A DNA stretch of 40,367 nt. Origin: Bacillus sp. SG-1. Lineage in GTDB: Bacteria; Bacillota; Bacilli; Bacillales; Bacillaceae_B. Both the position numbers and the translations under genes were made by a program. The notes under the pieces are model-generated. The model was not told the origin of the DNA and did not search any database. It worked only from the letters and a program-made list of their open reading frames with translations. Each line of letters opens with the position of its first letter. Position 1 is the stretch's first letter. This document shows, piece by piece, positions 9,284 through 18,903 of this stretch. The stretch covers positions 1 through 40,367 of the forward strand of contig NZ_ABCF01000023.1 of the NCBI RefSeq assembly GCF_000181495.1. Direction: 5' to 3'.

Positions 9284-9517
9284 TTATCGTGTTGGACGGG
9301 CTTCAGGAGAATGCTCTGCTTCTTCAGATGGAGCAAACAGAAGACCGATATTGATTAAGCCGGCAATACCGACTAAACCATATACAAGGCGGGCAAGCGC
9401 TGAATCTTGTCCGCCGAAGATAGCGGCAACAAGGTCAAATTGGAAGAACCCTACAAGCCCCCAGTTGATTGCTCCAATGATAGTAAGGACCAGTGCGATA
9501 CGTTGAATTGTACTCAT
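9284..9517 (-). CDS. yuzA: DUF378 small membrane protein, YuzA
   Basis: 77 residues (B. subtilis YuzA is about 78). Seen: two hydrophobic helices, IALVLTIIGAINWGLVGFF and a second around LARLVYGLVGIAGLINIGLLF, with the INWGLVG motif typical of DUF378, and a polar C-terminal tail. Function of the family is unknown. SD AGGAGG lies 8 bases before the ATG. In B. subtilis the gene is, as I recall, next to yugI and yugJ; here the roc block and ywdH lie between. An inverted repeat GTGCCG ... CGGCAC (9541-9573) sits in its leader about 25 bases before the start. Confidence 0.85.
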   Translation of the reverse strand: MSTIQRIALVLTIIGAINWGLVGFFQFDLVAAIFGGQDSALARLVYGLVGIAGLINIGLLFAPSEEAEHSPEARPTR

Positions 9518-9656
9518 GTTGTGACCTCCTTATGGGTTATGTGCCGGCTTTAACCTTTTAGTTCACTCGGCACTTTTATTTCTTGTTTCCTTCATAGCTT
9601 GTTGTTTTTTACAAATTATTATGCATGCCCGGAAAAAATATCAGTGGGCATTTTCT

Positions 9657-9686
9657 TTGCAATAAGGGAACATTATATCTGATAAT
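9657..9686 (+). promoter_or_regulatory. Candidate promoter of the alcohol dehydrogenase
   Basis: TTGCAA, 18-bp spacer, GATAAT (5/6). A small hairpin GTAAAAG / CTTTTAC (9700-9720) lies in the leader before the start codon. Confidence 0.4.
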
Positions 9687-9757
9687 AAAAAGGGCAGAAG
9701 TAAAAGATACAGGCTTTTACATAAGTGGAAGCCGCTAAAAATAGAGGAGGTAACAGA

Positions 9758-10921
9758 ATGAACAGTTTTGCTTTTTACAATCCGACTAAATTGATCTTTG
9801 GTAAAGACGAAGTAGAAAAACTAAAGGAAGAAATTCCACAATACGGCAAAAAGGTCCTGCTTGTTTACGGTGGAGGAAGCATTAAACGAAACGGCCTCTA
9901 TGACCAGGTTACAGGCTTATTGAAAGAAATGGATGCAGAAGTTCATGAGCTTGCAGGTGTTGAACCGAATCCGCGTATTTCCACTGTAAGAAAAGGTGTG
10001 GAAATCTGTAAAAGTGAAGGAATTGAATTTCTCCTTGCAGTAGGGGGCGGAAGTGTCATTGACTGTACGAAGGCAGTGGCTGCAGGCGCAAAATATGACG
10101 GGGATGCTTGGGATCTTGTGACAAAGAAAGCCTTTGCAGAAGAAGCCCTTCCATTCGGAACAGTTCTTACATTGGCTGCTACAGGTTCTGAAATGAATGC
10201 CGGTTCTGTTATCACAAATTGGGAAACTCATGAAAAATATGGCTGGGGTAGTCCTGCCGTGTTCCCTAAATTCTCCATCTTAGATCCACAAAACACGTTT
10301 ACTGTTCCGAGAGATCAAACGATTTATGGAATGGTCGATATGATGTCTCACGTTTTTGAACAATATTTCAATAACGCGACGAACACTCCATTACAGGACA
10401 GAATGTGTGAAGCGACTTTGAGAACAGTGATAGAAACTGCTCCTAAGCTTCTTGATAACCTTGAAAGCTACGAGCACAGAGAAACCATTCTTTACTCAGG
10501 GACGATCGCATTAAATGGAATGCTTCAAATGGGTTATCGCGGTGACTGGGCGAGCCATAATATTGAGCATGCGGTCTCAGCTGTCTATGACATTCCTCAC
10601 GCAGGCGGGTTGGCAATTTTGTTCCCTAACTGGATGAGACATAATATTGATGTGAATCCGGAACGTTTTGCACAAATGGCAGTTCGTGTCTTTGATGTGA
10701 ATCCAGAAGGGAAATCTGCAAAAGAAACCGGACTGGAAGGCATCGATAAGCTTTCCGAATTCTGGAGCAGCATCGGAGCTCCTTCCCGTCTTGCGGATTA
10801 TGACATAACGGACGAAAAGGTTGATGAAATGACCGAAAAGGCAATGGTAAACGGGGAGTTCGGCAACTTCAATTCCTTGAAACATGAAGATGTAAAAGCC
10901 ATCCTTCAAGCTTCCCTTTAA
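9758..10921 (+). CDS. Iron-containing NADH-dependent butanol-type alcohol dehydrogenase (YugJ/YugK)
   Basis: 387 residues, the same length class as B. subtilis YugJ (387) and YugK (389), both similar enough that I cannot choose. It reduces aldehydes to alcohols or the reverse with NAD(P)H. Seen: nucleotide-binding [15 protein letters not shown] and [17 protein letters not shown], iron-site residues in [12 protein letters not shown] and in [19 protein letters not shown]. Start chosen at ATG 9758 because GAGGAGG lies directly before it; the frame is open upstream without another site. Terminator follows at once. It stands between yuzA and pgi, as in the yug region. Confidence 0.88.
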   Translation: MNSFAFYNPTKLIFGKDEVEKLKEEIPQYGKKVLLVYGGGSIKRNGLYDQVTGLLKEMDAEVHELAGVEPNPRISTVRKGVEICKSEGIEFLLAVGGGSVIDCTKAVAAGAKYDGDAWDLVTKKAFAEEALPFGTVLTLAATGSEMNAGSVITNWETHEKYGWGSPAVFPKFSILDPQNTFTVPRDQTIYGMVDMMSHVFEQYFNNATNTPLQDRMCEATLRTVIETAPKLLDNLESYEHRETILYSGTIALNGMLQMGYRGDWASHNIEHAVSAVYDIPHAGGLAILFPNWMRHNIDVNPERFAQMAVRVFDVNPEGKSAKETGLEGIDKLSEFWSSIGAPSRLADYDITDEKVDEMTEKAMVNGEFGNFNSLKHEDVKAILQASL

Positions 10922-10927
10922 TTCTCG

Positions 10928-10963
10928 AAAAGGACTGATTCTTAGCGGAGTCAGTCCTTTTTC
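10928..10963 (+). terminator. Terminator of the alcohol dehydrogenase
   Basis: AAAGGACTGA and TCAGTCCTTT form a 10-bp stem followed by T's. Confidence 0.9.
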
Positions 10964-11146
10964 ATAAATATAAAAATGTATCCGTTTACACTTGTGGTCC
11001 TTCTTGATTCTCTCTTCCGGTTTAGGTAAAGTGTTTACTGTAGGCTGATTAGATAAAATGAACAGTCAACATCAAGATTTTCGTTTAGTTATCCTTGCCA
11101 ACAGGAAAGATAAAAACGACTAAACATTCAATTGGAGGAAAATGAT

Positions 11147-12496
11147 ATGACACATGTACGCTTTGATTATTCAAAAGCACTGCCTTTCTTCGGTGAACAT
11201 GAAATTACATACTTGAAAGACGCTGTCAAAACAGCACATAACTCCCTGCATGAAGGAACAGGGGCAGGGAATGACTTTTTAGGCTGGATCGACCTTCCTG
11301 AAAACTATGATAAAGAAGAATTCTCCCGTATTCAAAAGGCTTCGGAAAAAATCAAAAGCGATTCAGATGTCCTTCTTGTCATTGGTATAGGTGGTTCTTA
11401 TCTTGGTGCAAGAGCGGCTCTTGAAATGCTGAACCACAGCTTCTACAATGCTCTTCCAGGAGAACAGCGCAAAACACCTCAAGTGCTGTTCTTAGGAAAC
11501 AATATCAGCTCAACTTACATGACAGACTTGATGGACCTTCTTGAAAATAAAGATTTCTCCATCAATGTCATTTCAAAATCAGGTACAACCACAGAGCCAG
11601 CCATAGCATTCCGAATCTTCCGCAAAAAACTGGAAGAAAAATACGGTGTAGAGGAAGCAAGAAAGCGAATCTATGCAACTACGGACAAAGCAAAAGGTGC
11701 TCTTAAAACACTGGCTACTGACGAAGGGTTTGAAACATTCGTAGTGCCTGATGATGTTGGAGGCCGTTATTCTGTCCTGACAGCTGTAGGTCTTCTGCCG
11801 ATTGCAGTGAGTGGAATTGACATTGAAGCGATGATGAACGGTGCTGCGGCTGCACGTAATGATTTCAATACAGATGAGCTGGAAGCAAATCCAGCATACC
11901 AATATGCTGCCGTGCGAAACGTCCTGTACAATAAAGGAAAAACAATTGAAATGCTGATCAATTATGAGCCAGGCCTTCAATATTTCTCTGAGTGGTGGAA
12001 GCAGCTATTTGGTGAAAGTGAAGGAAAAGACCAAAAAGGAATTTTCCCTGCATCTGCAAACTTCTCAACAGACCTTCACTCCATGGGGCAATATGTCCAA
12101 GAGGGCAGAAGAGACCTGTTTGAAACAGTCATCAAAGTTTCAGAACCGCGTCACGAATTGAAAATCGAAGAAGCAGAAAGTGATTTGGACGGCCTTAACT
12201 ATCTGGCAGGCCAAACAGTAGACTTCGTTAACAATAAAGCATTTGAGGGAACATTGCTTGCCCACACTGACGGCGGTGTGCCTAACCTTATCGTCGAAAT
12301 TCCAGCTATGGATGCGTACACATTCGGATACCTTGTGTATTTCTTTGAAAAAGCATGTGCCATCAGCGGATACCTGCTTGGCGTTAATCCATTTGACCAG
12401 CCGGGAGTGGAAGCGTACAAAGTGAACATGTTCGCCCTTCTTGGCAAGCCAGGATTTGAAGAAAAGAAAGCAGAGCTTGAGAAGCGTCTAAAATAA
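11147..12496 (+). CDS. pgi: Glucose-6-phosphate isomerase
   Basis: 449 residues, the usual Bacillus length. It interconverts glucose 6-phosphate and fructose 6-phosphate in glycolysis and gluconeogenesis. Seen: the sugar-phosphate loops [15 protein letters not shown] and [12 protein letters not shown], the signature [16 protein letters not shown], catalytic Glu in GESEGKD and the C-terminal [14 protein letters not shown]. Start is ATG 11147 ([12 protein letters not shown]), with GGAGG 8 bases upstream; a TTG at 11132 in frame would include that SD and is rejected. The leader contains a weak inverted repeat TTTAGT ... ACTAAA (about 11084-11125). Confidence 0.96.
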   Translation: MTHVRFDYSKALPFFGEHEITYLKDAVKTAHNSLHEGTGAGNDFLGWIDLPENYDKEEFSRIQKASEKIKSDSDVLLVIGIGGSYLGARAALEMLNHSFYNALPGEQRKTPQVLFLGNNISSTYMTDLMDLLENKDFSINVISKSGTTTEPAIAFRIFRKKLEEKYGVEEARKRIYATTDKAKGALKTLATDEGFETFVVPDDVGGRYSVLTAVGLLPIAVSGIDIEAMMNGAAAARNDFNTDELEANPAYQYAAVRNVLYNKGKTIEMLINYEPGLQYFSEWWKQLFGESEGKDQKGIFPASANFSTDLHSMGQYVQEGRRDLFETVIKVSEPRHELKIEEAESDLDGLNYLAGQTVDFVNNKAFEGTLLAHTDGGVPNLIVEIPAMDAYTFGYLVYFFEKACAISGYLLGVNPFDQPGVEAYKVNMFALLGKPGFEEKKAELEKRLK

Positions 12497-12501
12497 TAGA
12501 A

Positions 12502-12545
12502 AAAGAAGCTGACACTCCACGCGGGTGTCAGCTTCTTTGTTTTTT
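12502..12545 (+). terminator. Terminator of pgi
   Basis: A long stem AAAGAAGCTGACAC / GTGTCAGCTTCTTT with a short loop, then GTTTTTT. Confidence 0.93.
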
Positions 12546-12599
12546 ATCGCCTAAAGGCCTTAAATACGAATAAAGTGGTTTTTGTTCTTAAAAAAGAGT

Positions 12600-13425
12600 T
12601 GTAAAGGACTTTAAAAAAAGCCCTTGCGAAATATCGTCCTATAGAGAGACTTTATAGGACTTTAAAAATGGATGCTGATAATTATCGTCCTATAGAGGGA
12701 CTTTAAAGGACACTAATATTGGAGGTTGCGTATCGTCCTATAGAGGAACTTTAAAGGACGATAATATAGAATGTGGCGAAATATCGTCCTATAGAGGAAC
12801 TTTAAAGGACGATAATATAGAATGTGGCGAAATATCGTCCTATTGAGGGGCTTTAAAGGACTTTAATATTGAATGTTGCAAATTATCGTCCTATAGAGGG
12901 ACTTTAAAGGACTTTAAAATTGTATGTTACCAGATATCGTCCTATAGAGGAGCTTTAAAGGACTTTAATATTGAACGTTGCAAATTATCGTCCTATAGAA
13001 GGACTTTAAAGGACTTTAATATTGTATGTTACCAGATATCGTCCTATAGAGGGGCTTTAAAGGACGATAATATAGAATGTGGCGAAATATCGTCCTATAG
13101 AGAGACTTTATAGGACTTTAAAAATGGATGCTGATAATTATCGTCCTATAGAGGGACTTTAAAGGACTTTAATATTGAACGTTGCAAATTATCGTCCTAT
13201 AGAGAGGCTGTAAAGGACTTTAATATAGAATGTGGCGAAATATCGTCCTATAGAGGGACTTTAAAGGACGATAATATAGAATGTGGCGAAATATCGTCCT
13301 CTAGGGAGGTTCTAAAGGCTTTTAAAAATGAACTAAGTTAAATTATCGTCCTTAAAAAATGCTCTAAAGCACTTTATAATTGGGTTTTACCAATTATCGT
13401 CCTCAAGAGCCGACTCTAAATAGAA
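12600..13425. repeat. 51-bp hairpin repeat array, 16 units
   Basis: ATCGTCC recurs at 12633, 12684, 12732, 12783, 12834, 12885, 12936, 12987, 13038, 13089, 13140, 13191, 13242, 13293, 13345 and 13396: spacing 51 throughout except one 48 and one 52. The core TATCGTCCTATAGAGG is followed by ACTTTAAAGGAC. In about half the units GGACGATA closes an inverted repeat with TATCGTCC. Unit subtypes recur: units 1-2 equal units 10-11 over about 80 bp, and the pair 6-7 is copied as 8-9. Outer units are diverged. One frame is stop-free across several units because 51 is a multiple of 3, but it has no start. It fills the pgi-yugN gap; no gene is seen. Confidence 0.97.
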
Positions 13426-13544
13426 ATATGCTATTCCTAACTAAGACAACAAACGGAAGCGATTGAGCTCCAACCCTTTTTCACATTTTATGACTTATCC
13501 CAACCACTCTGGGAAAAACTAACCGAAAGAAAGGAGTGTTTGGG

Positions 13545-13949
13545 ATGATTGAACTTCCTTCTAAACTGGAGGGTCAGCATTTTCAGTTATACAAGTTGGA
13601 GCAGCAGCTCAAGCCTTTAGGATACAGCATCGGCGGCAACTGGGATTATGATCACGGTTATTTTGATTATAAAATCGATGACAAAGTTGGCTATCAATTT
13701 TTGCGTCTCCCATTTGCCGCAGTTGACGGACAGCTGGACTCATACGGAGCTACCGTTGAATTCGGGAGGCCTTTCCTGCTTTCTCATAAATATCAACGCG
13801 GATTGGATGATCATGCGTCAACAGGAACGTTTTCAGGTACAACCAATCAGTTTTCCGAACCTCAAGACGCTGATGCAAGCTTTCCGGAGGAATATGTATC
13901 CATAGGAGTCGAACTGGTAAAAGAATTGGAAGACCAGCTGCTGAGATAG
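13545..13949 (+). CDS. yugN: YugN-like family protein
   Basis: 134 residues. It begins MIELPSKLEGQHFQLYKLEQ and contains GYSIGGNWDYDHGYFDYKID and FLRLPFAAVDGQLD, the pattern of the YugN-like family; its function is unknown. No signal peptide or membrane segment. Start chosen at ATG 13545, with AAAGGAG 8 bases upstream; the in-frame GTG at 13536 overlaps that SD. The stop codon is directly followed by the stop codon of the opposite-strand yugO gene, with no base between, so the two transcripts must overlap at their 3' ends; no terminator is visible. The neighbours pgi and yugO match the B. subtilis order. Confidence 0.85.
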   Translation: MIELPSKLEGQHFQLYKLEQQLKPLGYSIGGNWDYDHGYFDYKIDDKVGYQFLRLPFAAVDGQLDSYGATVEFGRPFLLSHKYQRGLDDHASTGTFSGTTNQFSEPQDADASFPEEYVSIGVELVKELEDQLLR

Positions 13950-14948
13950 TCACTTTTCACTTGAAATGACAAGCAGCCCGTCTTCGGGATGGACAATGGT
14001 CTCCAAAGGAGGGTTCACTGTGGTGCACTCTCCTTTTTTAATTCCTAAAAGGATAATATTTCTTTCCAAAAGGATTGTACTCAAATCACTGAATGTTTTT
14101 TCACACCATTCCGGGCAGGTACTGATGACCTTAAGGTTGTTGCCTTTTAGATGATTCAATAATTCCAAGATGGTGGTGCTCATTCCCTTGGACAAAATGC
14201 TGTCCATAATGATATAGCTTGTTTGTTTGTTGGTTTGGATGACTTCATCAGCACCCGCCCTCTCGGCATTGGCGATATGGTCACCGGTCAAAATTTCAGC
14301 CACACAATACAAGCCGGGGGCGATTCCTTTCATCGCAAGCAAGGTCATTACCGTATTCATATCAGCATCCATTTCATTCTTATTCTGATCGGCTGTAATG
14401 ACAGCGATCGAGGCCTCTTTGATTCCTGCCTTCATGAGGATATCGTCACGGAATGCCTGTCCTTTTATAAAATGGATATAATGATTTCTGTAAGGATTTT
14501 CTTCAAGTGTACTATCAATCAGTGTGATTTCATGCTTCTTATCAAATGCAGTAAGCTGGTCAATGATCTCCCTTGAGCGTTCATTCCAACCAACAATGAT
14601 GGTGTGATCTTTGCCGGCAAATGAGACCCTTCCTTCAAGGTAAGCATTTTGAGTTCTTACGGTTGAAGTAGCCAATGTCACGAAGTAGGTGGTCAGGAAT
14701 CCTGCTCCCAGAAGGATCAACAGCATGGCTACAATTCTGCCTGTTGTAGTCAACGGTACATAGTCTCCATATCCCACCGTTGATGTCGTGATGATTGCCC
14801 ACCAGATCCCGTCAAACACAGTCGGGAAAGTGCCCGGTTCTATTAAATGAATCAGGATTCCGAAAGCCGAGATAGCCCCAAGTGCAATTGTTAAGGTTCT
14901 CACTAAAATGGGCCATCTCAAAAACCGCTGATAAAAAGATATGCTCAT
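13950..14948 (-). CDS. yugO: Potassium channel with RCK/TrkA-N domain, YugO
   Basis: 332 residues (B. subtilis YugO 328). Seen: first transmembrane helix (about 10-32), pore helix and selectivity filter TTSTVGYGDYVP, second transmembrane helix (LLILLGAGFLTTYFVTL), then a Rossmann RCK domain starting TIIVGWNERSREII, with DSTLEENPY and ITADQNKNEMD. Known: YugO gates K+ and is involved in electrical signalling in B. subtilis biofilms, where the small gene mstX (Mistic) precedes it. No Mistic-like frame is seen here. Start at ATG 14948 (MSISFYQRFL), with AGGAGAG 6 bases upstream, rather than the in-frame codon at 14975. Confidence 0.92.
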   Translation of the reverse strand: MSISFYQRFLRWPILVRTLTIALGAISAFGILIHLIEPGTFPTVFDGIWWAIITTSTVGYGDYVPLTTTGRIVAMLLILLGAGFLTTYFVTLATSTVRTQNAYLEGRVSFAGKDHTIIVGWNERSREIIDQLTAFDKKHEITLIDSTLEENPYRNHYIHFIKGQAFRDDILMKAGIKEASIAVITADQNKNEMDADMNTVMTLLAMKGIAPGLYCVAEILTGDHIANAERAGADEVIQTNKQTSYIIMDSILSKGMSTTILELLNHLKGNNLKVISTCPEWCEKTFSDLSTILLERNIILLGIKKGECTTVNPPLETIVHPEDGLLVISSEK

Positions 14949-15129
14949 AAAAACTCTCCTTTCCCGCATCCACATCCATTATTCCCGTTTTTTCGTAAAA
15001 ATAAAAGGATCTAGCTAAGTCAGGAAAAACAATAGCAGGAGTATATACAATTTGGTAAAGAGGGTCGACTAGGATGTTAATGTACCTTCAGTAACCTCCT
15101 TCGGGCATAACAGGATGCCTACCACGCAA

Positions 15130-15174
15130 AGTCCCGCTGAGATATACGCCTGCAACCGAAAACATGGCGGGACT
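15130..15174. repeat. Inverted repeat AGTCCCGC / GCGGGACT
   Basis: Perfect 8-bp arms enclose 29 bases. It lies in the 326-bp gap upstream of yugO, beyond the beta-propeller gene end. It may be a remnant of a Bacillus interspersed element. Apart from this and the terminator at 15190, I see nothing else in the gap. Confidence 0.5.
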
Positions 15175-15189
15175 CTGTGGTGTAACCAG

Positions 15190-15219
15190 AAAAAAGAACG
15201 AAATCACAATCGATTTCGT
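15190..15219 (-). terminator. Terminator of the beta-propeller gene
   Basis: On the minus strand ACGAAATC pairs with GATTTCGT (one mismatch near the loop) and is followed by TCTTTTTTC, about 55 bases past the stop. Confidence 0.75.
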
Positions 15220-15274
15220 CCTCAATTTGTTTTCCTCTAAAGCTCGTTTTCTGGAAGAGAGCCCTCACTAAACA

Positions 15275-17461
15275 CTATTGAATTTCTAGTTCTTGAATTT
15301 TACTAAAGTCACCGATATTGTAAGCCTTGATAATCTCTGGAGAAAGAGTGTAGAGGTTATCATCGATATAGAGCATCCTCTGGATTTGATTCTCCCAGCG
15401 TTCATAGATTTCATTGTCTTCCGATTGGACCATTTTCGCTTTGTGGACGATTCCGTTTTCAGGAGTGATTTCAAAAAGAAGCGCACCCTGATAATCAAAG
15501 ACCTGTTCATACATGCTGCCTTCTTTTTCATGATAAACCGAAACTGGAAAGCCGAATAGATTTCTTCCTTGATGCTGGAACAGTGCTTTATGGTCCTCGA
15601 GTAAATAGGAATGGGTTCCTCGTCCGCCGATAAGTTCGGTGTCCTGTTCTTTCGGATTGTGGAAATCTGAAACATCAAAAAGAGAGATTTTCATGCCTGC
15701 TGTCAGGACGCGCGGCTCGGTATTTTGCATTTTATCATCTTTCACAAGCTTCGTGTCATAGCCAAACCCAATTAAATGATTTTCGTCCAATGGATGAAGA
15801 TAGCTACTGAAACCTGGAATTTTCAACTCTCCCAGTACTTCGGGTGAGTATGGATCGCTCGTATCGATGACAAAGAGCGGGTCCACTTGTTTGAATGTGA
15901 CCATATAAGCTTTGTCACCCATGAAGCGGACAGAATAGATCCGCTCGCCCTTGGCAAGGTCTTCCACTTCTCCTATATGCTTTAAGTTTTCATCAAGGAT
16001 ATAAAGGTTGTTTGTTGATGGAGTGCTTTCATCTCCCCATGAATTCCCTTTTGTCGTTGCAATCCTGAAGTTGCCATCATGTTCATCCATTGAAAACTGG
16101 TTGAGAATCGTGCCTTTTACATTGGCCATTGCGGTAAAATCAATTCTGGACTGATCAATGAGAAATTTATAAACCTCCGTATCAGCTGACTCCCAAGCGC
16201 TTTCTCTTGCCGGGTTGTATCTGGTTAATGCCATATAGAGGTTATTTTTGGACATATAGATCTGATGGCCGCTTCCAAGATAAGATTCTACATTGATTTC
16301 AGAAGCAGCCTTATCCAGATTAATGGCTGCGAATAATGTATAGTTGGTCTCTGTGGACTGAGGCATATATTTGATATCATCATAATTCAATAAAATGGGT
16401 TCCTCGCCATGCATACTATCGGTAATTCTAGGGCGCAACTCTACATTTTCTTTGTCCTCCAGAATCCAGTAATTAGGGTAGTGATTAGCAACGAGGTAGA
16501 CAAAAGAACCGACCTTCCGGGCAGCAACATAATTCCCTTCCATGGCAAATTCCCGCAGCAGCTCCGGGTTCTTTTTATCAGAAATGTCATAAATGAATGT
16601 CTTCATCATTCCATGCATCGGCATGATCATCAATTCAGCTGATTTCTTTCCTGGCAAGGGTTCTGCCTGATAGTCATCATTCCAGCTGTTTCCGATGACT
16701 ACCAGCTTATTCTCCTGTAAAAACAGATGCTGAGGGGAAAAATTGTGATCAAAAGAAACCGAAGATGTGACTTCCATCTCGCTGACAGGAAAGGCTTTCG
16801 TAATGATCATTTTTTGGGAAGCAACCTGGTAAATGTACGTTCCATCAGTCTTGACGATGTCAGCTTCATCAACGCCCTGAACCTGGTTGTTGGTCGTGCT
16901 GTGTTCGCCGGAGGCAGATTCACTCTTCATCATGGTATTTCCGCCTGCGTCATCTGCCGATTCTTCTGTGGCAGTTCCGTCGAACATGGAAAACTTCGGT
17001 CTGTTCTCTTTTTCTCTTTTAATGGCATACTTGAAATATTGATTAAGTTCTTCTTTTGATTTCACTTGCGGAAGTGTGGGGACGACGGCAAACTCTACTG
17101 TTTTATCTCCTCGGACAGGGAGTCCAAGGGAAGACTTGACCTCAGAGGAAATATGCAGGGTGAAAAATTCGGGTTCGGTGGAATAACCATCTTCCGGAGG
17201 GTGGATGGTGACACTTTTACGGTCCTCACTAAAGGTAACGTTGACAGGAACTCTTTCACCTTTATTATCGACAACGTAAAAAGAGTCATCATTGATCTTA
17301 TTGATTGGCTCGGAAAATTCTAAATTCCAACTCTTGTCAGTAAGGACGATATTTCGATCCGTACTTTGGGCACCGGTCTTAACAGCAGGCTGTTTGAAGT
17401 ACACAAATGCAATTGTAACAGCCAGCAGGAGACCGGCAGCCCCCAACCAAAATTTTTTCAT
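15275..17461 (-). CDS. Secreted beta-propeller domain protein (PF09826 type)
   Basis: 728 residues. Seen: signal peptide or anchor (KKFWLGAAGLLLAVTIAFVYF), an Ig-like SbsA-type segment (about 40-125: WNLEFSEPINKINDDSF ... PEFFTLHISSEV), a Ser/Thr/Gly-rich linker, and a long C-terminal propeller opening with the family hallmark NNQVQGVDEADIVKTDGTYIY. Later blades repeat patterns such as KKNPELLREFAMEGNYVAARK and DTSDPYSPEVLGELKIPGF. Known: such proteins are exported and of unknown function. Start chosen at ATG 17461, with ATAGGAG 8 bases upstream; a GTG three codons earlier overlaps the SD. It probably acts outside the membrane, tethered or released. It stands alone with its own terminator. 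Confidence 0.85.
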   Translation of the reverse strand: MKKFWLGAAGLLLAVTIAFVYFKQPAVKTGAQSTDRNIVLTDKSWNLEFSEPINKINDDSFYVVDNKGERVPVNVTFSEDRKSVTIHPPEDGYSTEPEFFTLHISSEVKSSLGLPVRGDKTVEFAVVPTLPQVKSKEELNQYFKYAIKREKENRPKFSMFDGTATEESADDAGGNTMMKSESASGEHSTTNNQVQGVDEADIVKTDGTYIYQVASQKMIITKAFPVSEMEVTSSVSFDHNFSPQHLFLQENKLVVIGNSWNDDYQAEPLPGKKSAELMIMPMHGMMKTFIYDISDKKNPELLREFAMEGNYVAARKVGSFVYLVANHYPNYWILEDKENVELRPRITDSMHGEEPILLNYDDIKYMPQSTETNYTLFAAINLDKAASEINVESYLGSGHQIYMSKNNLYMALTRYNPARESAWESADTEVYKFLIDQSRIDFTAMANVKGTILNQFSMDEHDGNFRIATTKGNSWGDESTPSTNNLYILDENLKHIGEVEDLAKGERIYSVRFMGDKAYMVTFKQVDPLFVIDTSDPYSPEVLGELKIPGFSSYLHPLDENHLIGFGYDTKLVKDDKMQNTEPRVLTAGMKISLFDVSDFHNPKEQDTELIGGRGTHSYLLEDHKALFQHQGRNLFGFPVSVYHEKEGSMYEQVFDYQGALLFEITPENGIVHKAKMVQSEDNEIYERWENQIQRMLYIDDNLYTLSPEIIKAYNIGDFSKIQELEIQ

Positions 17462-17541
17462 CTTCTTCACTCCTATCTTTTTTCTGTTACAGAAGTAGAC
17501 GAAGATGAAACAGAAATGTTACATAAAAGAAAAAATAAACT

Positions 17542-18594
17542 TTATCGGACTTTGGCAATGATGCCGTTATGGACTTTGATATATCCGGACTTCAGGATAT
17601 CCAGCCCATTTTCGTACATGTAGAGTCCCATCTGTTCGACGGTCATCAGCTCACGATATGTATGATTCATTACGTCAGCAAATATATTATAGTAGATACG
17701 TGAGCGAAGCTGATTGCGGGGAGTAGTCATGATCACATAGCCATTTGCCTTAAGGAATTTTCGGTGCCAGTCGATGACCTCAGGTTTATATTCATCCGGA
17801 AAGTGTTCCAGAAGCCCAACTGAGATGACGATGTCGAACTCTTTCCCATAAGCCAGATTACGGATATCATCCACCACATACTCAATATTTAAATCGTCTT
17901 TATAGTAGACTTTCCTCTGTCCAGTCAGTGGATTTTCACCGAGAAACGGATAGGAATCGGGAAAATGTTCGAACCTGGTTGTCTTACAATATTCATCATA
18001 ATCGACCATGACGACTTTCGCGCCAGGATACATAGCAGCAAGCTGCATTGCTTCGTACCCTTCTGCAGCTCCAAGAAACAAGATCTTTGGTTTGGAAACA
18101 TTCAGCCCTTCAAAGAGTGCACGCTTTCCGCGGGGATCCCAGATGCCGTCCTGAATACGATGAACATAATTCCATAGATGGATTCTAACTACATCGCCAA
18201 GTGCGGATTTAACTTCACCAGGCTTTAAGGTTGTGAGGCTGGCTAAGAACTTCTCTTTCTCTTTCTGCTGTTCAAGCGGGACATCCTTTGAGAACCACTC
18301 ATGAAAGGACCTGTTGAAAAATTGCCAGGAAGTATGCGCACTCATAGGCTTGCGGTGCTCTTCTTCATATTGCTGTCTATCTATTGAATAATTCTTCACT
18401 TCAAACGGCCGTCCGATATCTTTCCATGACACTAAGGACCAGTCACGGACGCTATCGACCTTCACATATTTGTTGTAATCTTTCTCAGAAAATGTTCGAA
18501 GGTCCATTCGGAAATTCTTTTGCATTTCACTTCTTCCGATATGTGTGTCATCAAATGGCTTATTTCCATTCAGCGAAGGTTGCGCTTGCAGCAT
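17542..18594 (-). CDS. Class I SAM-dependent methyltransferase
   Basis: 350 residues. An N-terminal region of about 160 residues without a recognised domain (includes RDWSLVSWKDIGRPF) precedes a Rossmann methyltransferase fold: motif I KILFLGAAEGYEAMQLA, acidic residue of motif II in VVMVDYDEY, motif IV DIVISVGLLEHFPDEY, and YVIMTTPRNQLRS. The GLLEHF pattern is typical of small-molecule or lipid methyltransferases. The substrate cannot be told. SD GGAGGAG lies 7 bases before ATG. Only 80 bases separate its stop from the start of the beta-propeller gene on the same strand, and no terminator is seen between, so co-transcription is possible. Confidence 0.8.
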   Translation of the reverse strand: MLQAQPSLNGNKPFDDTHIGRSEMQKNFRMDLRTFSEKDYNKYVKVDSVRDWSLVSWKDIGRPFEVKNYSIDRQQYEEEHRKPMSAHTSWQFFNRSFHEWFSKDVPLEQQKEKEKFLASLTTLKPGEVKSALGDVVRIHLWNYVHRIQDGIWDPRGKRALFEGLNVSKPKILFLGAAEGYEAMQLAAMYPGAKVVMVDYDEYCKTTRFEHFPDSYPFLGENPLTGQRKVYYKDDLNIEYVVDDIRNLAYGKEFDIVISVGLLEHFPDEYKPEVIDWHRKFLKANGYVIMTTPRNQLRSRIYYNIFADVMNHTYRELMTVEQMGLYMYENGLDILKSGYIKVHNGIIAKVR

Positions 18595-18707
18595 AGTCTC
18601 CTCCTGTTAATATCTGAATTTTCTTTCATTATATTCTGTTAAGAATTCGTTTACAATAGAAGGAAGATAAACTGCAGATGATTGGTGAAAAAATTTAATT
18701 AAACCAC

Positions 18708-18736
18708 TTGATAAAACCCAATAAACTTTATATAAT
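18708..18736 (+). promoter_or_regulatory. Promoter of tRNA-Ala
   Basis: TTGATA, exactly 17 bp, TATAAT; the -10 ends 25 bases before the tRNA. One of the best promoter matches in the window. Confidence 0.85.
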
Positions 18737-18761
18737 AAAAAGCGTCGCAACATTATATTAC

Positions 18762-18834
18762 GGGGCATTAGCTCAGCTGGGAGAGCGCTTCGCTGGCAGC
18801 GAAGAGGTCAGCGGTTCGAGCCCGCTATGCTCCA
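18762..18834 (+). tRNA. tRNA-Ala (anticodon GGC)
   Basis: 73 bases fold as a cloverleaf: acceptor GGGGCAT / ATGCTCC (one G-U), D arm GCTC/GAGC, anticodon arm CTTCG / CGAAG with loop CTGGCAG (anticodon GGC), T arm AGCGG / CCGCT with loop TTCGAGC, discriminator A. CCA is not encoded. A single-gene transcript with its own promoter and terminator. A partial copy of its T arm occurs 1.5 kb downstream (20293). Confidence 0.96.
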
Positions 18835-18840
18835 TACCGA

Positions 18841-18871
18841 AAAAAAACCCTTGTGTATCAAGGGTTTTTTT
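18841..18871 (+). terminator. Terminator of tRNA-Ala
   Basis: AAACCCTTG / CAAGGGTTT stem with 5-base loop and T-run, 7 bases after the tRNA. Confidence 0.9.
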
Positions 18872-18903
18872 GTTTGTTTCTGCTACTGTATTGCATAAAA
18901 AAT

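Noticed and set aside
9228..9506. 92-residue + strand frame
   Set aside because: It lies antisense to yuzA, whose SD, terminator and DUF378 motifs are clear.
12685..13090. A stop-free frame through much of the 51-bp array
   Set aside because: 51 is a multiple of 3, so one frame stays open by construction. It has no start codon with an SD, and units 1 and 10 contain stops.
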